A stretch of DNA of 64,000 bases from Oscheius dolichura (Eukaryota; Nematoda; Chromadorea; Rhabditida; Rhabditidae), in NCBI GenBank assembly GCA_932521035.1, contig OW051492.1, positions 5,890,001 through 5,954,000 of the forward strand, written 5' to 3'. A model generated the notes under the pieces. That model searched no databases, had not been told where the DNA came from, and worked only from the letters and a program-made list of their open reading frames with translations. The position numbers and the translations under genes were made by a program. This document shows, piece by piece, positions 34,693 to 47,440 of this stretch (position 1 is the first letter of the stretch; each line of letters begins with the position of its first letter).

Positions 34693-36056
34693 CTATGCTA
34701 GGAGGAGCCGGGTGTATTCGCAATCCCTCTTCGAGCAGCCGCTGCAGAATAGGCGAAGCTGGGCGTCTCTCCGGCCCAGGAGATGGTTCTTCAACACTTC
34801 GGCCACTCCGTGACACAGTAGCTCGCTCGACGAAGGCGGAGACACCAAGACGACATCGTCTTCCTAAATGGGGATCCTCTTTCTCTCTTTATTCTCCTAT
34901 TACTTTGGATAGAAGAGAGGGGACGACGGAGATGGTGTCGAATGAGGGGAACAGCTCGGTTATTGGGACGACGGCCACTCTTCTCCTTGTCGGCGGTTTG
35001 CCGGCCAATCGTCTCACCTGAAACGGGGCACTGGCCACATAGAAAAGTTCTCTTACCTGGGATACAAGCGAATCGCGAAGGGGCAACGGCGACTCCATCC
35101 ACGAATTATAAAATCCTAAACTCCACGGGACACTCTTCTCCAATTTCTGGATTGTTTTGTCACACGTGGCCCACACCGAGCGATGGTAGTCCTGTCGCCC
35201 GTATCCCCTCTGAATCACCTGCTTAAAAGGGAGGATAAAAAGGGAGAAACCATGGCCGGGGAACTGAAGACCACGGCGTCGAAGGATCCTTTTATCCGGT
35301 TCAGTTGATCGGCCCAAAACTGAAAAGTAAGGGAGTGGATGGACAGGGAAGAGAGCTCACGTCTGATATACTCGGGTGGTAGTGCCACCGGTGAATGGCC
35401 GACACCTCGAAAGACACATCACTCTGGGGGACGACTCGTATCGAGTCCACCACATTTCCGTCTTTCCTCCCGGGCGTCGATGTGTTGAAAAGTATCCGGG
35501 AGGCGGAATTGAGCAGGAGACCCGCTTGTGAACAGGAGTAGTGTCCGTAGAGGGGGAATAACACCAGGTGTTTTGTTCCTTGACTGAAATAGATGGAATA
35601 CTTGGTAAATATGGAAGAATAACCTGGTAATTGTCCTAATCTCTTGTTCTAGGGAGTTTGTATCGTAGGGGAAGGAGACGTGGCAGCTGACGGGACCGAA
35701 CTCGGGGACGAGGGACTGAAGAGAAAAGCCAACGGACTCGGCGAGGCGGCCGACCATGTCGGGCAGCTTCTCCTGGCGGTCATACTCGTCCACACAAGAG
35801 ACTATCTTTCTATTTATATGGAAAGACGACGGGATGAGTCTGGGGCGGGGAAAAGTCAAAAGAAGGGGGAAGTGGCTTACCCGCTGATCTGCCGAGGAAA
35901 TCCATAGAAATCTATGGCCAGCCGGTGGAGGTATTCCCTGGCGTAGAAGGCATTCTTCGGCTGCCCGAAATGTAGAAACAAAACGGAAGTTTTGGGAGGA
36001 TGGCCCGTGGAGAAAAGGCGTCTAGTGGTGGCTGTGAAGCTTCTGGCTACGGGCAT
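34693..36056 (-). CDS. Ferrochelatase-like protein lacking the catalytic histidine
   Basis: Seven exons (36056-35881, 35809-35624, 35583-35361, 35319-35251, 35218-35057, 35017-34904 and 34863-34693) join exactly in frame to 366 aa. The start follows family order: KTSVLFLHFGQPKNAFY, then LVLFPLYGHYSCSQAG (matching the YPQYSCSTTG block), WHYHPSISDFWADQLN and a C-terminal helix. The block that in ferrochelatase reads FSAHSLP, with the catalytic histidine, here reads FSSPAM. The acidic/histidine metal-site segment near HIETLYE is also replaced. Yet all four [2Fe-2S] cysteines appear kept: C in HYSCSQ and CSGCSKRDC at the end (C-x2-C-x4-C). Nematodes lack haem synthesis, so a non-catalytic role in haem or iron handling is likely. 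The nearest known counterpart is a ferrochelatase-like gene of C. elegans. Confidence 0.85.
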
Positions 36057-36411
36057 TTTAGACAATCATCTATAAATTACTTTTCTCTTATTTAAAGGCA
36101 ATCTTAAATGGAAAAGACAGAAAAATAAATAAAAATGGAAGAATTCAGCCGGGTGAGGTCAATATCCGATACGGTAGTTGAGCTTGAGCCGCCTATTTTG
36201 GCGCGAACGCAGATTAGTCACTTGAAAAATTTTTTGGCTTGTTTACGCGGTCCCTGTAATGGCCGGGGTCCGGGCATTTTCCCCTCTTTTTCCTTGTTCC
36301 TACGATTATTTCCAATTGAACCGAACTCCTCATTCATATTTTGGCGGATATCTCCGTTTTCAGAGCAGACGCGACAAGGTGGAGCAGGCCCGTTGATGAG
36401 CCAGCCGAGAG
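36057..36411. promoter_or_regulatory. Divergent promoter region, 355 bp
   Basis: This short AT-rich stretch separates the ferrochelatase-like gene (minus) and CARMIL (plus). An ATG at 36135 opens a plus-strand frame that is not the CARMIL frame, so the space is read as shared regulatory sequence and 5' UTR. Confidence 0.5.
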
Positions 36412-39400
36412 ATGTCGCTGTCCCGGAGCACACTCGAGGAGTTGTGTGGATTCATCCTCAGTCAGTCCGGGCCCCTCCCCCCTATCCTCCCCTTCCAGAT
36501 AAACCATCCACGGTCCTCGGAAATAAGTTCTTCGACTGTCGAGCCGCAGTCTACGGGGAGATTTCCCACAAAGCCGACAGATACGAGTCCAAGATCCTCG
36601 TCATCTCCAAGTTTCGAGTCTTCCTCATCAGTGGACGGACGCCGAGTACGCTAAAGGTTGAGAGAAGTTTCCATCTTCTCAATATCCGAGGAATCAGTGC
36701 CACGGAAGAGGTAAGACAACTCCCGTCCCCCGCGTAATAGTCCCTTTCCAGCTGTTGATTATTTTCGACGATGGCTCGGGGACCAAGAAGTTGAACGTGA
36801 GGAATGGCAGTGTCGCGCCCCACGTTCTGGCCACTCACCTCCTCACCGCCATCAAACACTACTACCCGGACATCGGTTAGTTCCCCTCTTTTCCTCTTTG
36901 AATCCTCCTCCTCCAGGCAGTCAGCTGACTTCTCTCGTTGAGCTGAACCCCGAGCCCCTCTACGGCGAGTTCTCGTCCATTTCCGTCGAGGTCGTCTCTC
37001 GTCCCTGCCACTCCTTCCGACGGAGCTACGCCGCCATGTGTGACTTTTACGACCTCCCCTACAGAGAAGAAGTCTCCTGGGTAAGTTCCCCTTTACCCTC
37101 TTCTATTACATCCCCTAGGACGTGGAGAAGATCTACACGATCAACAAGATCACGGCCCTTCGTCTCGACGACTTCTCCCATCTCCTCCCCAGGTTAGTCT
37201 GCCCGTCATTCCCACCAAATGAATATTCAGAGACCTGCTCCCGATCGTCTCGGTCCTCCAGTACTCTTCCTACTTTTCCGGTCTAATAGTCGACGGTGTC
37301 CGTCTCTCTCCGGAGCTCGTCGACGCCATCCTGGCCATCGTCCGCCGGTCCCACCACATCGTAGATTACCAGTTGCGTAACTGCGGCCTGCCCAGGTACT
37401 GTCTCCCCTCATTTTTATCAAAAGGGCATTCTAGAGACTTTGTCTTGTTATTTGCCACGGCCGTCCAGAACTCTCCGGTCTCGGTCATCAGCTCGATCGA
37501 CTTCTCCAAAAACGTGTTGGACGACAAGAAAGGCTTCGGCCAGCTGTGCCTCGTCCTGCCGAAGATGAGTTCCCTCCGGACGATCAACTTGTCGGAGTGC
37601 GGGCTGTCCGAGAAGAGCGTCACTTCGGTCTGTTCGGGTATCTACAAGTGAGTCTGCCCCCTTTCCCTCCCATCGTTCTCCTTCAGCGGGTTGACTTCGT
37701 CCAAAGGCTCCTCCGGCCACGGGTTGCGTACTCTCATCCTTTCCTCCAGTTCTCTCGGCCACCATGACGTAGGCCTCGTCCCCGCTCATCTCAAACTGCT
37801 TCAGATTCCCTCATTGACCAATTTGGTATCCCTCTGTACGAGTCTCCGGGTGTTAGATCTCTCTGATAGTGGGTTGTTGCTGGACAAATTGTGGCCAGCT
37901 CTGAAGTACGGGGCTCTGCAGATAGAGCAACTGATTTTGTCTGGGTGTCAGGTGGGCAAGAAGCCGTCTGAATATGTCCAGGTAGGGCTGAGGAATGTGT
38001 CTCTAACAGTCCCGGTTTCAGACGGTGAAGGAGTTCTTCTCGGCCGCGGTCAATTTGAAGAAGGTCAACTTCTCGAACACCCTCCTAAATGGGGAGATGC
38101 TCAAGGCGATTCTCCTCGGGCTGGCCTCCAACCAACAGGTAGTCTGCCCATTTGGGCAGTCAATAATCGGACCCATTCCAGTTGAAACCGTACGATCTGA
38201 TATTGGACGGGACGTGCGACAAGAGCTGCGGAGCTGTCCTCGAAGTGTCGCTCGTCGGCCTCCGGTGCAGGTCCATTTCCTTGCGAGACAACAACTTGGA
38301 CGGGGAGATGCAGGTGTCGCCCTCTCCGGGAATAATGATACAATAGTCTTCAGGGTGTCCTCTCGGCCCTGTGCAATATGCCAACCCTGTTGAGGGTGGA
38401 CGTGGGTGGCGGTAACCTGACGAATCTCCGCCGCTCGACGAAGCCCCAGCATTCGACGGCCCTGAATCGCATCCTCCTCGATATTGTCAAACTTTACAGC
38501 GATGATTCAGTACGTCCTTTTGGGGGTATTTTGGCCGGGGCTGGTTTGACGGGCGTCACCTGCTGACTGCTGTTTGCATACAGCCCCACTGCCTTATTTG
38601 CCCATTTTGTTGAACTTCCCCGAACTAAGAGGGGGTCATGATCGGGAAGAGAGAGAGAGAGACGGGGACAATTTCAGGCGGTCGAGGAGTTGGTCCTCTC
38701 CAAGGCCCAGCTGGGCAGCCACATCAGTGTCCTCCTGAACACGCTGGGGGCCACGACGAGCCTCAAACACCTCGACATCTCCCACAACGACATGGGCAAC
38801 TTCGGGGCCCGGATACTCTCCAAGGCACTCCAGCTGAACGTGTCCCTTCACTCCGTGGCCTTTGATAACAATAGGATAGGAGTCGAAGGGTTCAACGACA
38901 TCGCTACCGCCCTCAACACGTAGCCGACCCTTTTTATCTATTTGAAAAGAGGGAATTTAGGAACTTCACCCTCCAGAACATACCGTATCCCGTAAACGAT
39001 GTCCTGGAATGCAAGGCCAAGAACGAGCTGGCAAGGTGCCAACAGGCACTGTGCCAGATAGAGGCCGCCCTGGAGAGGAACAGGTCCCTCGAGGTGGTCG
39101 AGTTGGCCAACCAGAAGAGGACCCTCAACGGGGGACTACAAAGTGTAGGGAAGGGAAAGGATCAGATGATGGGGCTCCTCTTTCAGCTGCTGGACATGAA
39201 CACGTCGATGACCCCCGTGGTGGAGGAGGTCGTCGCCCAGGCCGGCAAGGAGATGCTCAACCCGCGACTCGAGGGGATGATCAACGAATTCGTGGAACAG
39301 GTACTCGTCTATCACCGGCATTTACACAGGAATTGGTTCAGATGAGGAAGGAGGCCGCGACGGTGGTTCACGAGTCGGTCGGGAAATTGGGGCCGTTGCC

Positions 39401-40391
39401 GGTTGACTATTCCCAAGACCTGCAGAGGGCCGAGAAGTTCGCGACGAATAAACTGAAGGAACTGTGGCTACGGGATTTGAGGAATGTCATGAGGTGGGGA
39501 GACTCGTGTAATCCTCGAGGACACCTTTTTTTCAGTGACTGGAGATGGCGGGAACTGTGCGAGCGGAGCGAGTTCCTTCTCCGAAACGCGGTCTCCTCTG
39601 GAAATGCCAGCTGCTCCACGGTCGGCTCCCCCACCGGATCGGCCTCTCGTGTCCCCATCAGGTTCAGTGCCCCCTTCCTCTTTGTAAAGTTGTTTCAGTC
39701 TTCTGGAAGCATCCCATCGGCCACGGAGTATCATCGGAGACTTGGTACTGTCCCAGACGAACTCAGAGGAGGGCGAGGAGGCAAAGGCAATCTCGCTCGA
39801 CTCGCCGCCCCGCACCTCCCAACTGAGCCACCTCCAGAAGGCTCGTCCCCGCCGACGTAAAGGTGATGCTCCCAGTCATCCCGTACAGTTCCTCTACAGG
39901 CGATAACAAGCATCTCGGATGTAGCGTCGACTCGGAATCGTCGCCCATGAGCCATTCCTTCGATTTCACCGAGATGGACGAAGAAATCCAGTCCCTGAAC
40001 AGCGAGGACAGCGGGAAGTCCGAAACAAAAAAGGTAGCTGGATTAAATATTTTAAAGAATTTTCCTGTAGACGCCACTTTCTGAGAGGCCCGGCTACAAG
40101 CCAGCGATGTTGCCAGACGCGGCCCTAATAAACGCTGTGCATCTTCGGCCAACTTCAGAACGGGTGTCTTCGCCGAAAGATCCGCCATCCCCGTTTAAAA
40201 CAGAGCCATCAGCCCCTCCGGAGTCACCGCCGCCACTCCCCGTACGTGTCAGGGTGCCTCCATTGTCTCCCCCTAGCCTCCCGCCCAAACCCGAACCCAA
40301 ACCTCGTATGACCCTCCAGGCTACCGAAGATGAAGAAAATGCCAACAGCCGCCGTTCTGTAGCTGATATGGCCCGTATCTTTGATAGATGA
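36412..40391 (+). CDS. crml-1: CARMIL, capping-protein regulator with leucine-rich repeats
   Basis: CARMIL proteins bind actin capping protein and membranes to control actin assembly. The ATG at 36412 opens MSLSRSTLEELCGFIL, joined over a 38-nt intron (36461-36498) to NKPSTVLGNKFFDCR. A PH-like domain (YESKILVISKFRVFLISGR) follows, then the linker LPYREEVSWDVEKIYTINKI matching CARMIL. The LRR array runs to about 38920 with repeats such as RTINLSECGLSEKSV and KHLDISHNDMGNFGARIL. A helical dimerisation region comes next. The capping-protein-interaction motif is visible at 39823-39862 as LSHLQKARPRRRK, aligning with LxHxTxxRPKxxxxR. The C-terminus is Pro-rich with PPLPVRVRVPPLSPPSLPP. More than twenty exons with 33-45 nt introns; GC-rich. 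Confidence 0.92.
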
Positions 40392-40573
40392 CTTGTCTAG
40401 TCCCTTGTTGATAGTATCCTCTCCGGTAGGCGTATCTATGCTTCGGGTGAAAGCACTTGTATACTTGTATGTCACAAAAACGCTCATTTTCCTATTTTTA
40501 TACAATAAATCAACTGAGATAATAATTTATGTTCATATATACCAGTGCACCAGAGTTAAAGCGAAAAAAAATC

Positions 40574-42245
40574 TTATGCTGAGGAATCTGACGGAGCAGG
40601 ATCTTTGGAAACTTCTTTAGACATTCGTTCAAGAGCGGCCTGCATATCTTGAGGGCCTAGAGTAGGCCGATTAGGAGAGGCTGCTCCTGGTTTATCCTAA
40701 AGGATAATTGTATTATAATAAAATGCTTACTTTAAGAAGATTGGAGAAAAAGTTAGCCAGGGGACTCTTAGTATCATCATCGTCGACGAGAGGCTTCTTC
40801 ACAGCTGACACAGTCGGCGAAGCAGCTGGGTTAGGCTGAGCGCCTGCAGGAACAGCTTGCACAGACTTCTCCAAAAGTTTCTCCAAAAATTTTTGCTCCT
40901 CTTCTGCTTCAAGCGGTTGCTCACGTATAAGAGTTGGTTTGTCTCTTGTTGGTTCAAGAGGTACATCAATATCAGGAATCCCTTCCTAAAAAGCAAATGC
41001 ACTAATTTCATTAAACAAATTACTTTAATAAGTTCGATCTTAGCGTCAGTGTCCCATCCAGCAGGAACAAACAGAGAGTCTCTTTCAATTAATTGCGCAG
41101 GCTGGCCACAGGGGATACCAAAAGCTCGATGAACAATGTATTTGTACAGCAGCTGAAACAATATCAAAAACGCCAATGCATGTGATACCTGGGTATTCTT
41201 TAAATTATTGGCACTCGTATAAATTAATGCAGCACCTAATTGCAAGCAAAGCTGACGAATTTGGACTAGTACTTTATCAGCTTGTTGTTCGGATAGTTCT
41301 ATGCCTAAAAAATAATGTAAGGTTCATGACTGGACTAACCTAGATCGGATTTAGTAATGACAACAATAAAATTTACGCCACAGTTGTCCGTGAGAATTCC
41401 TTTAGCTAGTGGTAGAAGACCTGTATCTTCTGCACTAATCGCCATTGATGCTGACATAGAGCAATCCATAGGTTCAACATATTCTTGCCAGTAGCGTTCT
41501 TCTAAATAGCGTACGAATAAGCTGGAACAAAAAATGAAGAATCTTACGGTGTTTCTTAGCTTCGGCGATTGCTTCTTTATCATATTTTTTAGAAACCTGC
41601 TCAGATATTACAAGAGCCCATCGGCGAAGGGAATGAATAAGACCTTTAATTTTACTGTAATTGTAGAAAAAAAGTTAGAAACATACCAGGATTATTGATT
41701 GCGGCAGTCAATAAAACAACAGCCTTACTAGGCGAAGTTTTTGGTAGCGCATACTGCAGCATAGAAGAGAACACTTCATTTCCACCAAGTGTCCATACCT
41801 AAAGAACACAAAGGGAAACAATAAGCAGGCACCTTACTGGAAGGATTAAATTATCAGCTGTACCAAGTCCAGCAGTACCAAGTTGATATGCGTAGCTGCT
41901 ATCACGGAAATCATTCTGGAGATTGAGCGTGTGATATTCTAAAAACGAGCTCGGTTTCGTCTGTTCAGCCTTTTCAAGTTTCAACAGCAAGGATGATTTC
42001 CCCGAGCGAGAATCACCTAAAATCCATCTGAATCTTGTAAAAGTAATTTTTACCTAGAATAATAACCGCACCACCCTGTAGAGTGTTTGAAGATTTCGAT
42101 GTTACCTCTGACAACAGATTTGTCCTAAAGCAAATAAATTGCTACATTATAAGAGCAATACGAACCATATCTTCTCGTCTTCCTGTGGAGCAGCAGCTGT
42201 TTGGAGATTGGAGAACGATGGATTACTGTAGAATGCAGTAGCCAT
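40574..42245 (-). CDS. dli-1: Dynein light intermediate chain
   Basis: This cytoplasmic dynein-1 subunit links the motor to adaptors. The ATG at 42245 follows a TTGCAG acceptor by one base. Exons give MATAFYSNPSFSNLQTAAAP, then the P-loop GDSRSGKSSLLLKLE, TAGLGTADNLILPVWTLGG and FIVVITKSDLG, with the RAS-like fold typical of DYNC1LI. The C-terminal half is variable with DDDDTKSPLANFFSNLLK and a Pro-rich tail ending DPAPSDSSA. The FFSNLL segment resembles the helix that contacts dynein adaptors. About nine exons, short introns, AT-rich. Confidence 0.93.
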
Positions 42246-42494
42246 TCTGCAACAAAAAGCGTTTCGCCTTGATTGAATAAAACAGAGATAAAAAGAAACA
42301 GATCCATGCCAAAAAGTTTCAAAATGCACTTCATCCAAGGCACAAGAATTGACGGAGAGCCTGCGCACGCTTTGAGACCGCCGCTTTATTGATTTTTCAC
42401 TCGTCCCCTTGAGGCCTCGTTACTAGGTCTTTATCTGGTCTTTCATTATTTCTAGCTGCTACTATACTATAACATCCGGAATTTTAGATTTTAG

Positions 42495-42875
42495 ATGTCG
42501 ACAAACGAGGCTGACACTTCTGTAAACCCTCCTGGAGCCGATGGGACCAATCTTAGCGAACTCACCTCCCTGGTAGGCTATTTCAAATTATTCACCATCT
42601 ACAAACTATCCTTGTTCATAAATTATTCATCTATAAACGCAACTGACTACTACTAAAAGCAACTAAGAAACTTGCAGATTCAAGGAGTGCTGCAACAAAC
42701 CCAGGATCGTTTCCAGCATATGTCAGATCAAATCATCCGTGTGTTTTATATTTTTGTTTTCTCTAAGGTTTCTTTTTTAGGTCGAATAGATGACATGACA
42801 AAGAGAATTGATGACTTAGAGAAAAATATCACTGATCTTATGCAACAAAATCAACTAGACCAATCGAACAATTGA
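42495..42875 (+). CDS. HSBP1: HSBP1, heat-shock factor binding protein 1
   Basis: This is a small trimeric coiled-coil protein that binds heat-shock factor. Exons 42495-42572, 42678-42738 and 42781-42875 give 77 aa. The core [20 protein letters not shown] then [20 protein letters not shown] follows the family almost residue for residue. The first intron is 105 nt; the second is 42 nt. An AATAAA lies about 40 bases after the stop, and MEAK7 starts 145 bp downstream. Confidence 0.96.
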
Positions 42876-43020
42876 TATATCTGTATTATGTTACAATGCT
42901 TGTGAATATACCTGCAATAAATTTACATCTACTCCATCACGTTGATCATTGCTATACAGTTCTATCTATCGGCCGATTATTCTCGCAAGTGATTATGTAA
43001 ATTGAACATTGATAGGTACA

Positions 43021-44529
43021 ATGGGACACGGTGATTCAAAGTCAACCTCGATGAGCAGCTCTACCTCCTACCCGAACCTCGATCAGAATTACGTCGATGA
43101 AGTCAGAGCAAAATTTGCTAAAACAAAGAAAGAAATGAAAAGACCTGATTTTGTGGTAAGTCCATCATAATAATTTCCTCTATTCGTTCGGTTTTAGAGC
43201 TGGCAAAGTAAGCTAGGCGAATTTGCTGGATTACTATTTGATGCTTTCTCCAGCAAGGGAGCCTTAAACCAGAATACATTTCTAGAAGTATCTAGTAAAT
43301 TGAGAGGTGACGCGGATGAAGCAGCTTCAGTATTACTAAAAATACATGGTTCAACACCACAGGTTACTTGGAAGACAAAGACTATTCGTCAAATGAAGTT
43401 TAGATTCTAACTGCAGTCACCAAACGATTTACTCAAACCCATAACGCTACAAATGGAGAAGCATTGCTACAGTTTTTATTGAAGGACGCTCCCAAGAACG
43501 ACAGTGGTCTCTACACTTACCTCATTTCTCAGTAGGAATTCGCAAAGTATCACATTTCTTTAGACCTCTTGCCGCTTCTCTTATAAAATCTGTTTATGCC
43601 CCAATTTGGAACGCTGAGAGTTCAACGCTTTTACCAAAACTTTGTGGACTCTCGTCTATCATTACATCTGCGTGTTCGTTAGCAGTGTTAAACGCTTATC
43701 TGCCGATGGATCGAAGACATTTGTGGGCACTACTGTTTTCGAGGTATTATCTACCATCGATAAAACACAAACATCCAGTACTCAACATGGCTCAAGCTTT
43801 GCTCAATTACAGAAACGGATTAGTGGAGAAGGGCCTTGTTTAGTTATCATAAAGTCCTCGGATGAGCGTATTTTTGGATGTTTTGCTTCGGAGGGTACGT
43901 GTATCTCTTTTAATTATTAGACACTATTCCAGGTTTTCTCAGTGGTCCCCTTTATCGGGGGGATGCAACCTGTTTCCTTTTCGAACTAGCTCCAGAGATA
44001 AATGTTTATTCAGCTACTGGAAAGACAGATCATTACGCTTATTTAAATGCACAGCAAGAAACCCTTCCAAACGGATTAGTTTGTAGTTAAAATACAGAAA
44101 TAATCCGATTTAGGGAATGGGAGGCAAAGAGGATGTCTGGCCCTTGTTTATTCACGAAGAATACGGAAAAGGAATTTGTTGTCGCACAGTTACTTTTGAA
44201 AGTTTACCTTGCCTTGCCGGTCAACAAACGTTTCAAATCAAGTCAGTATTTCTGCATTCGTTTAAAAGGGTTTCTATTTATTTTTAGAGAGATGGAAGTG
44301 TTTCGGGTTGGGTTGAAGCGAGTCCTCTCTTTGGAAGAAACAGAAAGAATAAGATCGCCCAAGTCTATTATTGATAAAGTAGTTCGAATATCGATACATT
44401 CTTGATAATTTAAATGTTTAGGATCCGGAAGCTAAGGCGTTATTGGAAATGAGTGGACGTCAAATGCATTCGGAAGCTTATCGCGAGCCTGCCCCCATGC
44501 TAGACGATGAAGACGAATGGCAAAAATAA
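43021..44529 (+). CDS. MEAK7-like TLDc-domain protein
   Basis: MEAK7 is a TLDc-domain protein of lysosomal mTOR signalling and is N-myristoylated. The ATG at 43021 starts MGHGDSKS, so glycine at position 2 and a serine fit myristoylation. Exons carry SWQSKLGEFAGLLFDAFSSK, a helical middle region, and a TLDc domain: PCLV(I)IKSSDERIFGCFASEG, FLSGPLYRGDATCFLFEL and EMEVFRVG. The end is acidic (APMLDDEDEWQK). The start follows a TGATAG acceptor in a same-strand tandem with HSBP1, so the pair may be co-transcribed. Boundaries of exons 4-7 are less certain. Confidence 0.85.
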
Positions 44530-44692
44530 TAATCGCGAGCCAGCACCAAATACAGCATGTGAATAACCGCCGTTTTGTATAGATATGCAGTTTGTAGTTA
44601 ACGCGTAGTTTACAGTGAAATACCCTTTGAGAAAAACCTGTGATTAGCACTGATCTCATATTTATAATCTACAGTAAATCTTACATCTGAAC

Positions 44693-45698
44693 TTAGACAA
44701 TTTTTTCGTAACCGCTGGTGATCGAAGAATTACGGAAAGCAGGGAAAGTTTCCCATGGCGTCTCTAGATCAAATCTACGGAACTCCTGGGCAAGTTCTGT
44801 GGGTTCGTAGACAACGCGCTTCAACTCGGGATCATATCTCACCTGAAAAGAAACGCTTGTACATTCCGTAATGCTTGTGGAGAATTGTAATATTTTCATG
44901 ATGCACTGACCTCATTGTATCCAGTAAGTGGGAAATCTTTTCTAAATGGATGCCCTTCAAATCCATAGTCTGTCAAAATACGACGCAAATCAGGATGATT
45001 GTTAAACCAAACTCCGTACATATCATATACTTCTCGTTCAAACCTAATAATAAAACTAGGATAAACGATATGGTTGAAAAATACCAATCGGCTCCTCTAA
45101 AAACTGGGGTCGCAGATTCAAGTGCTGCAATTTCGTCTGTATAAGTTCGAATACGTATACGGGCATTGAAACGAACCGAATACAATGAATAAACAACCTG
45201 AACACAGGCGTGTTGATTAAAATCTAAGTGAAATTTGCTTACTTCGAAACGATTTTTACGAGTAGGAACGTCAACTCCACAGATGAATGTAAGATTGGTG
45301 AATTGGGCTGAGTGGTTTCCTTTCAAGAAGGTCAATACTGGAATGACTCCAGTAGGATGAATTAGAAGCTCAAGCTCATCTCCAGCAGCAAACTGCAATG
45401 AAGAAATACAGATAAAAAAAGTTGACAAATTTCCACCCACCTGTACTTGCTGTACAAATTTGGGAAGACATTCAGCGGCATAACGTCCAAAGTTAGCCAG
45501 GCGTTCTCTTATTTTCTCATCAACTTTCCATATTGTTGCTAAATACATACTAGTATATACAAAAAACGGCAAAAAAAACTCACGTCTTTTAGGTTTATCG
45601 GATGATGCATCTTTCGCTTCAACAGGAGTAGTAGAAATAGCGGCTACCAATGTCCTCTGGCCAGTGCGGCCAAAGGCCCGTACTGCAGCGGAAAGCAT
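44693..45698 (-). CDS. nuo-2: NDUFS3, complex I 30-kDa subunit
   Basis: This is a core matrix-arm subunit of mitochondrial NADH:ubiquinone oxidoreductase. The start gives [20 protein letters not shown], a basic mitochondrial presequence. The body carries [58 protein letters not shown], then [20 protein letters not shown] and [20 protein letters not shown], all signatures of NDUFS3/NuoC. It ends [20 protein letters not shown] plus a short tail. About six exons with 40-60 nt introns; AT-rich. Confidence 0.97.
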
Positions 45699-45981
45699 AC
45701 CCTGAACGTTGTTGTATGTTTCTATGAAATTGCCCCCAATTTTTATTGCATGAAGAATAAAACCAAACGTGTTTGTCAAAGTGGAAAAACGATGGGAAGC
45801 GTGAAAGGAAGGGAAAAGAAAAAAGACGGCTTTTATCGGACGATGCCAACGGGTAAACAGAATACACCCGTTTATTTATTCGAACCCATCAGTTGAACAA
45901 ATTTTGTAAACCTGTATTTTTGCAATGAAAAGTGGCTATTTGATGTTGTTGAATACTACAAATGAGCACATTATATTTCAG

Positions 45982-47248
45982 ATGGCCACTGTAACGCTTT
46001 CTGTGGACAAGCAGCAATACAAAGGAGACTTTCCCCATTTTGCACGTCCAGAACAATTAGGTGAATATTGCATAAATCGTGAGCGAAAGATTACTCTGGG
46101 AAGATTGGATGCCAAGTATTTTTTCGAAAAAGCGAAAGGCGTTTCGGACTTTGACCTCAATGAAGGCTATTCAAAATTTGAAGGCAAGGTTAGCGTTTAT
46201 ATTATGTACATGTTTGGTAATAGGATGATGCTGACGAACACCTAGATATGCTTCTTGAATGGCTTATAAAACAATCCCCCGATGGTAGTAACCTAAAAAA
46301 GGTAAGCGTTCTTGTCCTTTCTACTTATAGCCTTGATAGATATTACGCGAAAGTGATGTACTGTGCTGGCGCGGCCTTCTAACTAAGGTTGCTTGTACGC
46401 CATACAATACGCGTGAAACATGGAAATTCAACGCCATACGCCAAAAAGATATTATTTTTTTATGTGAAGAGAAAACTGAGCAAAAAATCACGCAGTATTT
46501 TTCAAATATTATTTTATAATACTTAATTACAGGGAAGCTAATCTGACTCATCGTGATAAACTCATGAGTTACTGGGGCTTTTCTTTTGAAAAATATGTCA
46601 CAGTGGATACATTAAATAGCTACCCTAATCTGTCTCGTGCAGTGTCAAATAAAGAAGAATTTACTGTCGTGGCGAGGTCTGAAATAAGATGTGTCCGCGG
46701 TCGGCAATATGCCTCGATTAGATTGGCTTATGGCGCTGAGGTTGACGCTATCGATAAAGGTAGGGCCTCATTATTTTAATATTTCTCTCTTTTAATTTTT
46801 TAGATGGAAATCTTATTGAGATGAAAACACAGCGAGAGGAATTAAATCAAGGATTTTTTCGGAATAAGAGCTTGAAATGGTGGTTACAAAGTTTTTTCGT
46901 AGGAATTAACAATATTGTGGTCGGTTTCAGGGATGACAATGGCATTGTCTTTAAAGTTAGTTTAGCTAGAAACGTTATCAAATAAGACTTAATATTGTTG
47001 ATTTATAGGTTGATACTGTTCGTGTTGATTCATTACCTCAGCAAGGGCAATGGGATGGAGCCATATGTCTCAACTTCTTATCCACCGTGTTGGCATCTGT
47101 TCAAAGTCTCTTAGTTCAAGATGGTATGAAGTGTGAATGTGTTTTCGATCTCAGTCAAGTAACCATTCGGATTAGCTCTTCTTCTCCAGATTTCCTTAGT
47201 CGCTCATTCAAACATCATTTTAATATTCCAGAACTACAAACTTTTTGA
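45982..47248 (+). CDS. DXO/RAI1-type decapping nuclease
   Basis: DXO proteins remove defective caps and NAD caps from RNA and have 5'-3' exonuclease activity. Exon 1 gives HFARPEQLGEYCINRERKI, the family start. The second intron ends at the second of two possible AGs, giving ESDVLCWRGLLTKVACTPYN. The active-site acidic residues are present in AYGAEVDAIDK and LIEMKTQREE (the E...ExK motif). Then follow FFRNKSLKWWLQSFFVGINN and IVVGFRDDNGIV. It ends HFNIPELQTF. About seven exons; introns 32-40 nt. Confidence 0.94.
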
Positions 47249-47440
47249 CCTCAGAGAATCATGTTTTACTTTGTTACAAATTTTTATAAATAAAATCTTC
47301 ATGTTTTAATATGCATTGGATCACCAGCGAATATCACAATAAGCCCTATTCATGGGGAAAATAGGAAAAGAGGAAGGTAAAATAGAAGGGCACTTGAAAG
47401 AGAAAAACCCGTAATATCTCATGGTAATAATGAGGAATGA

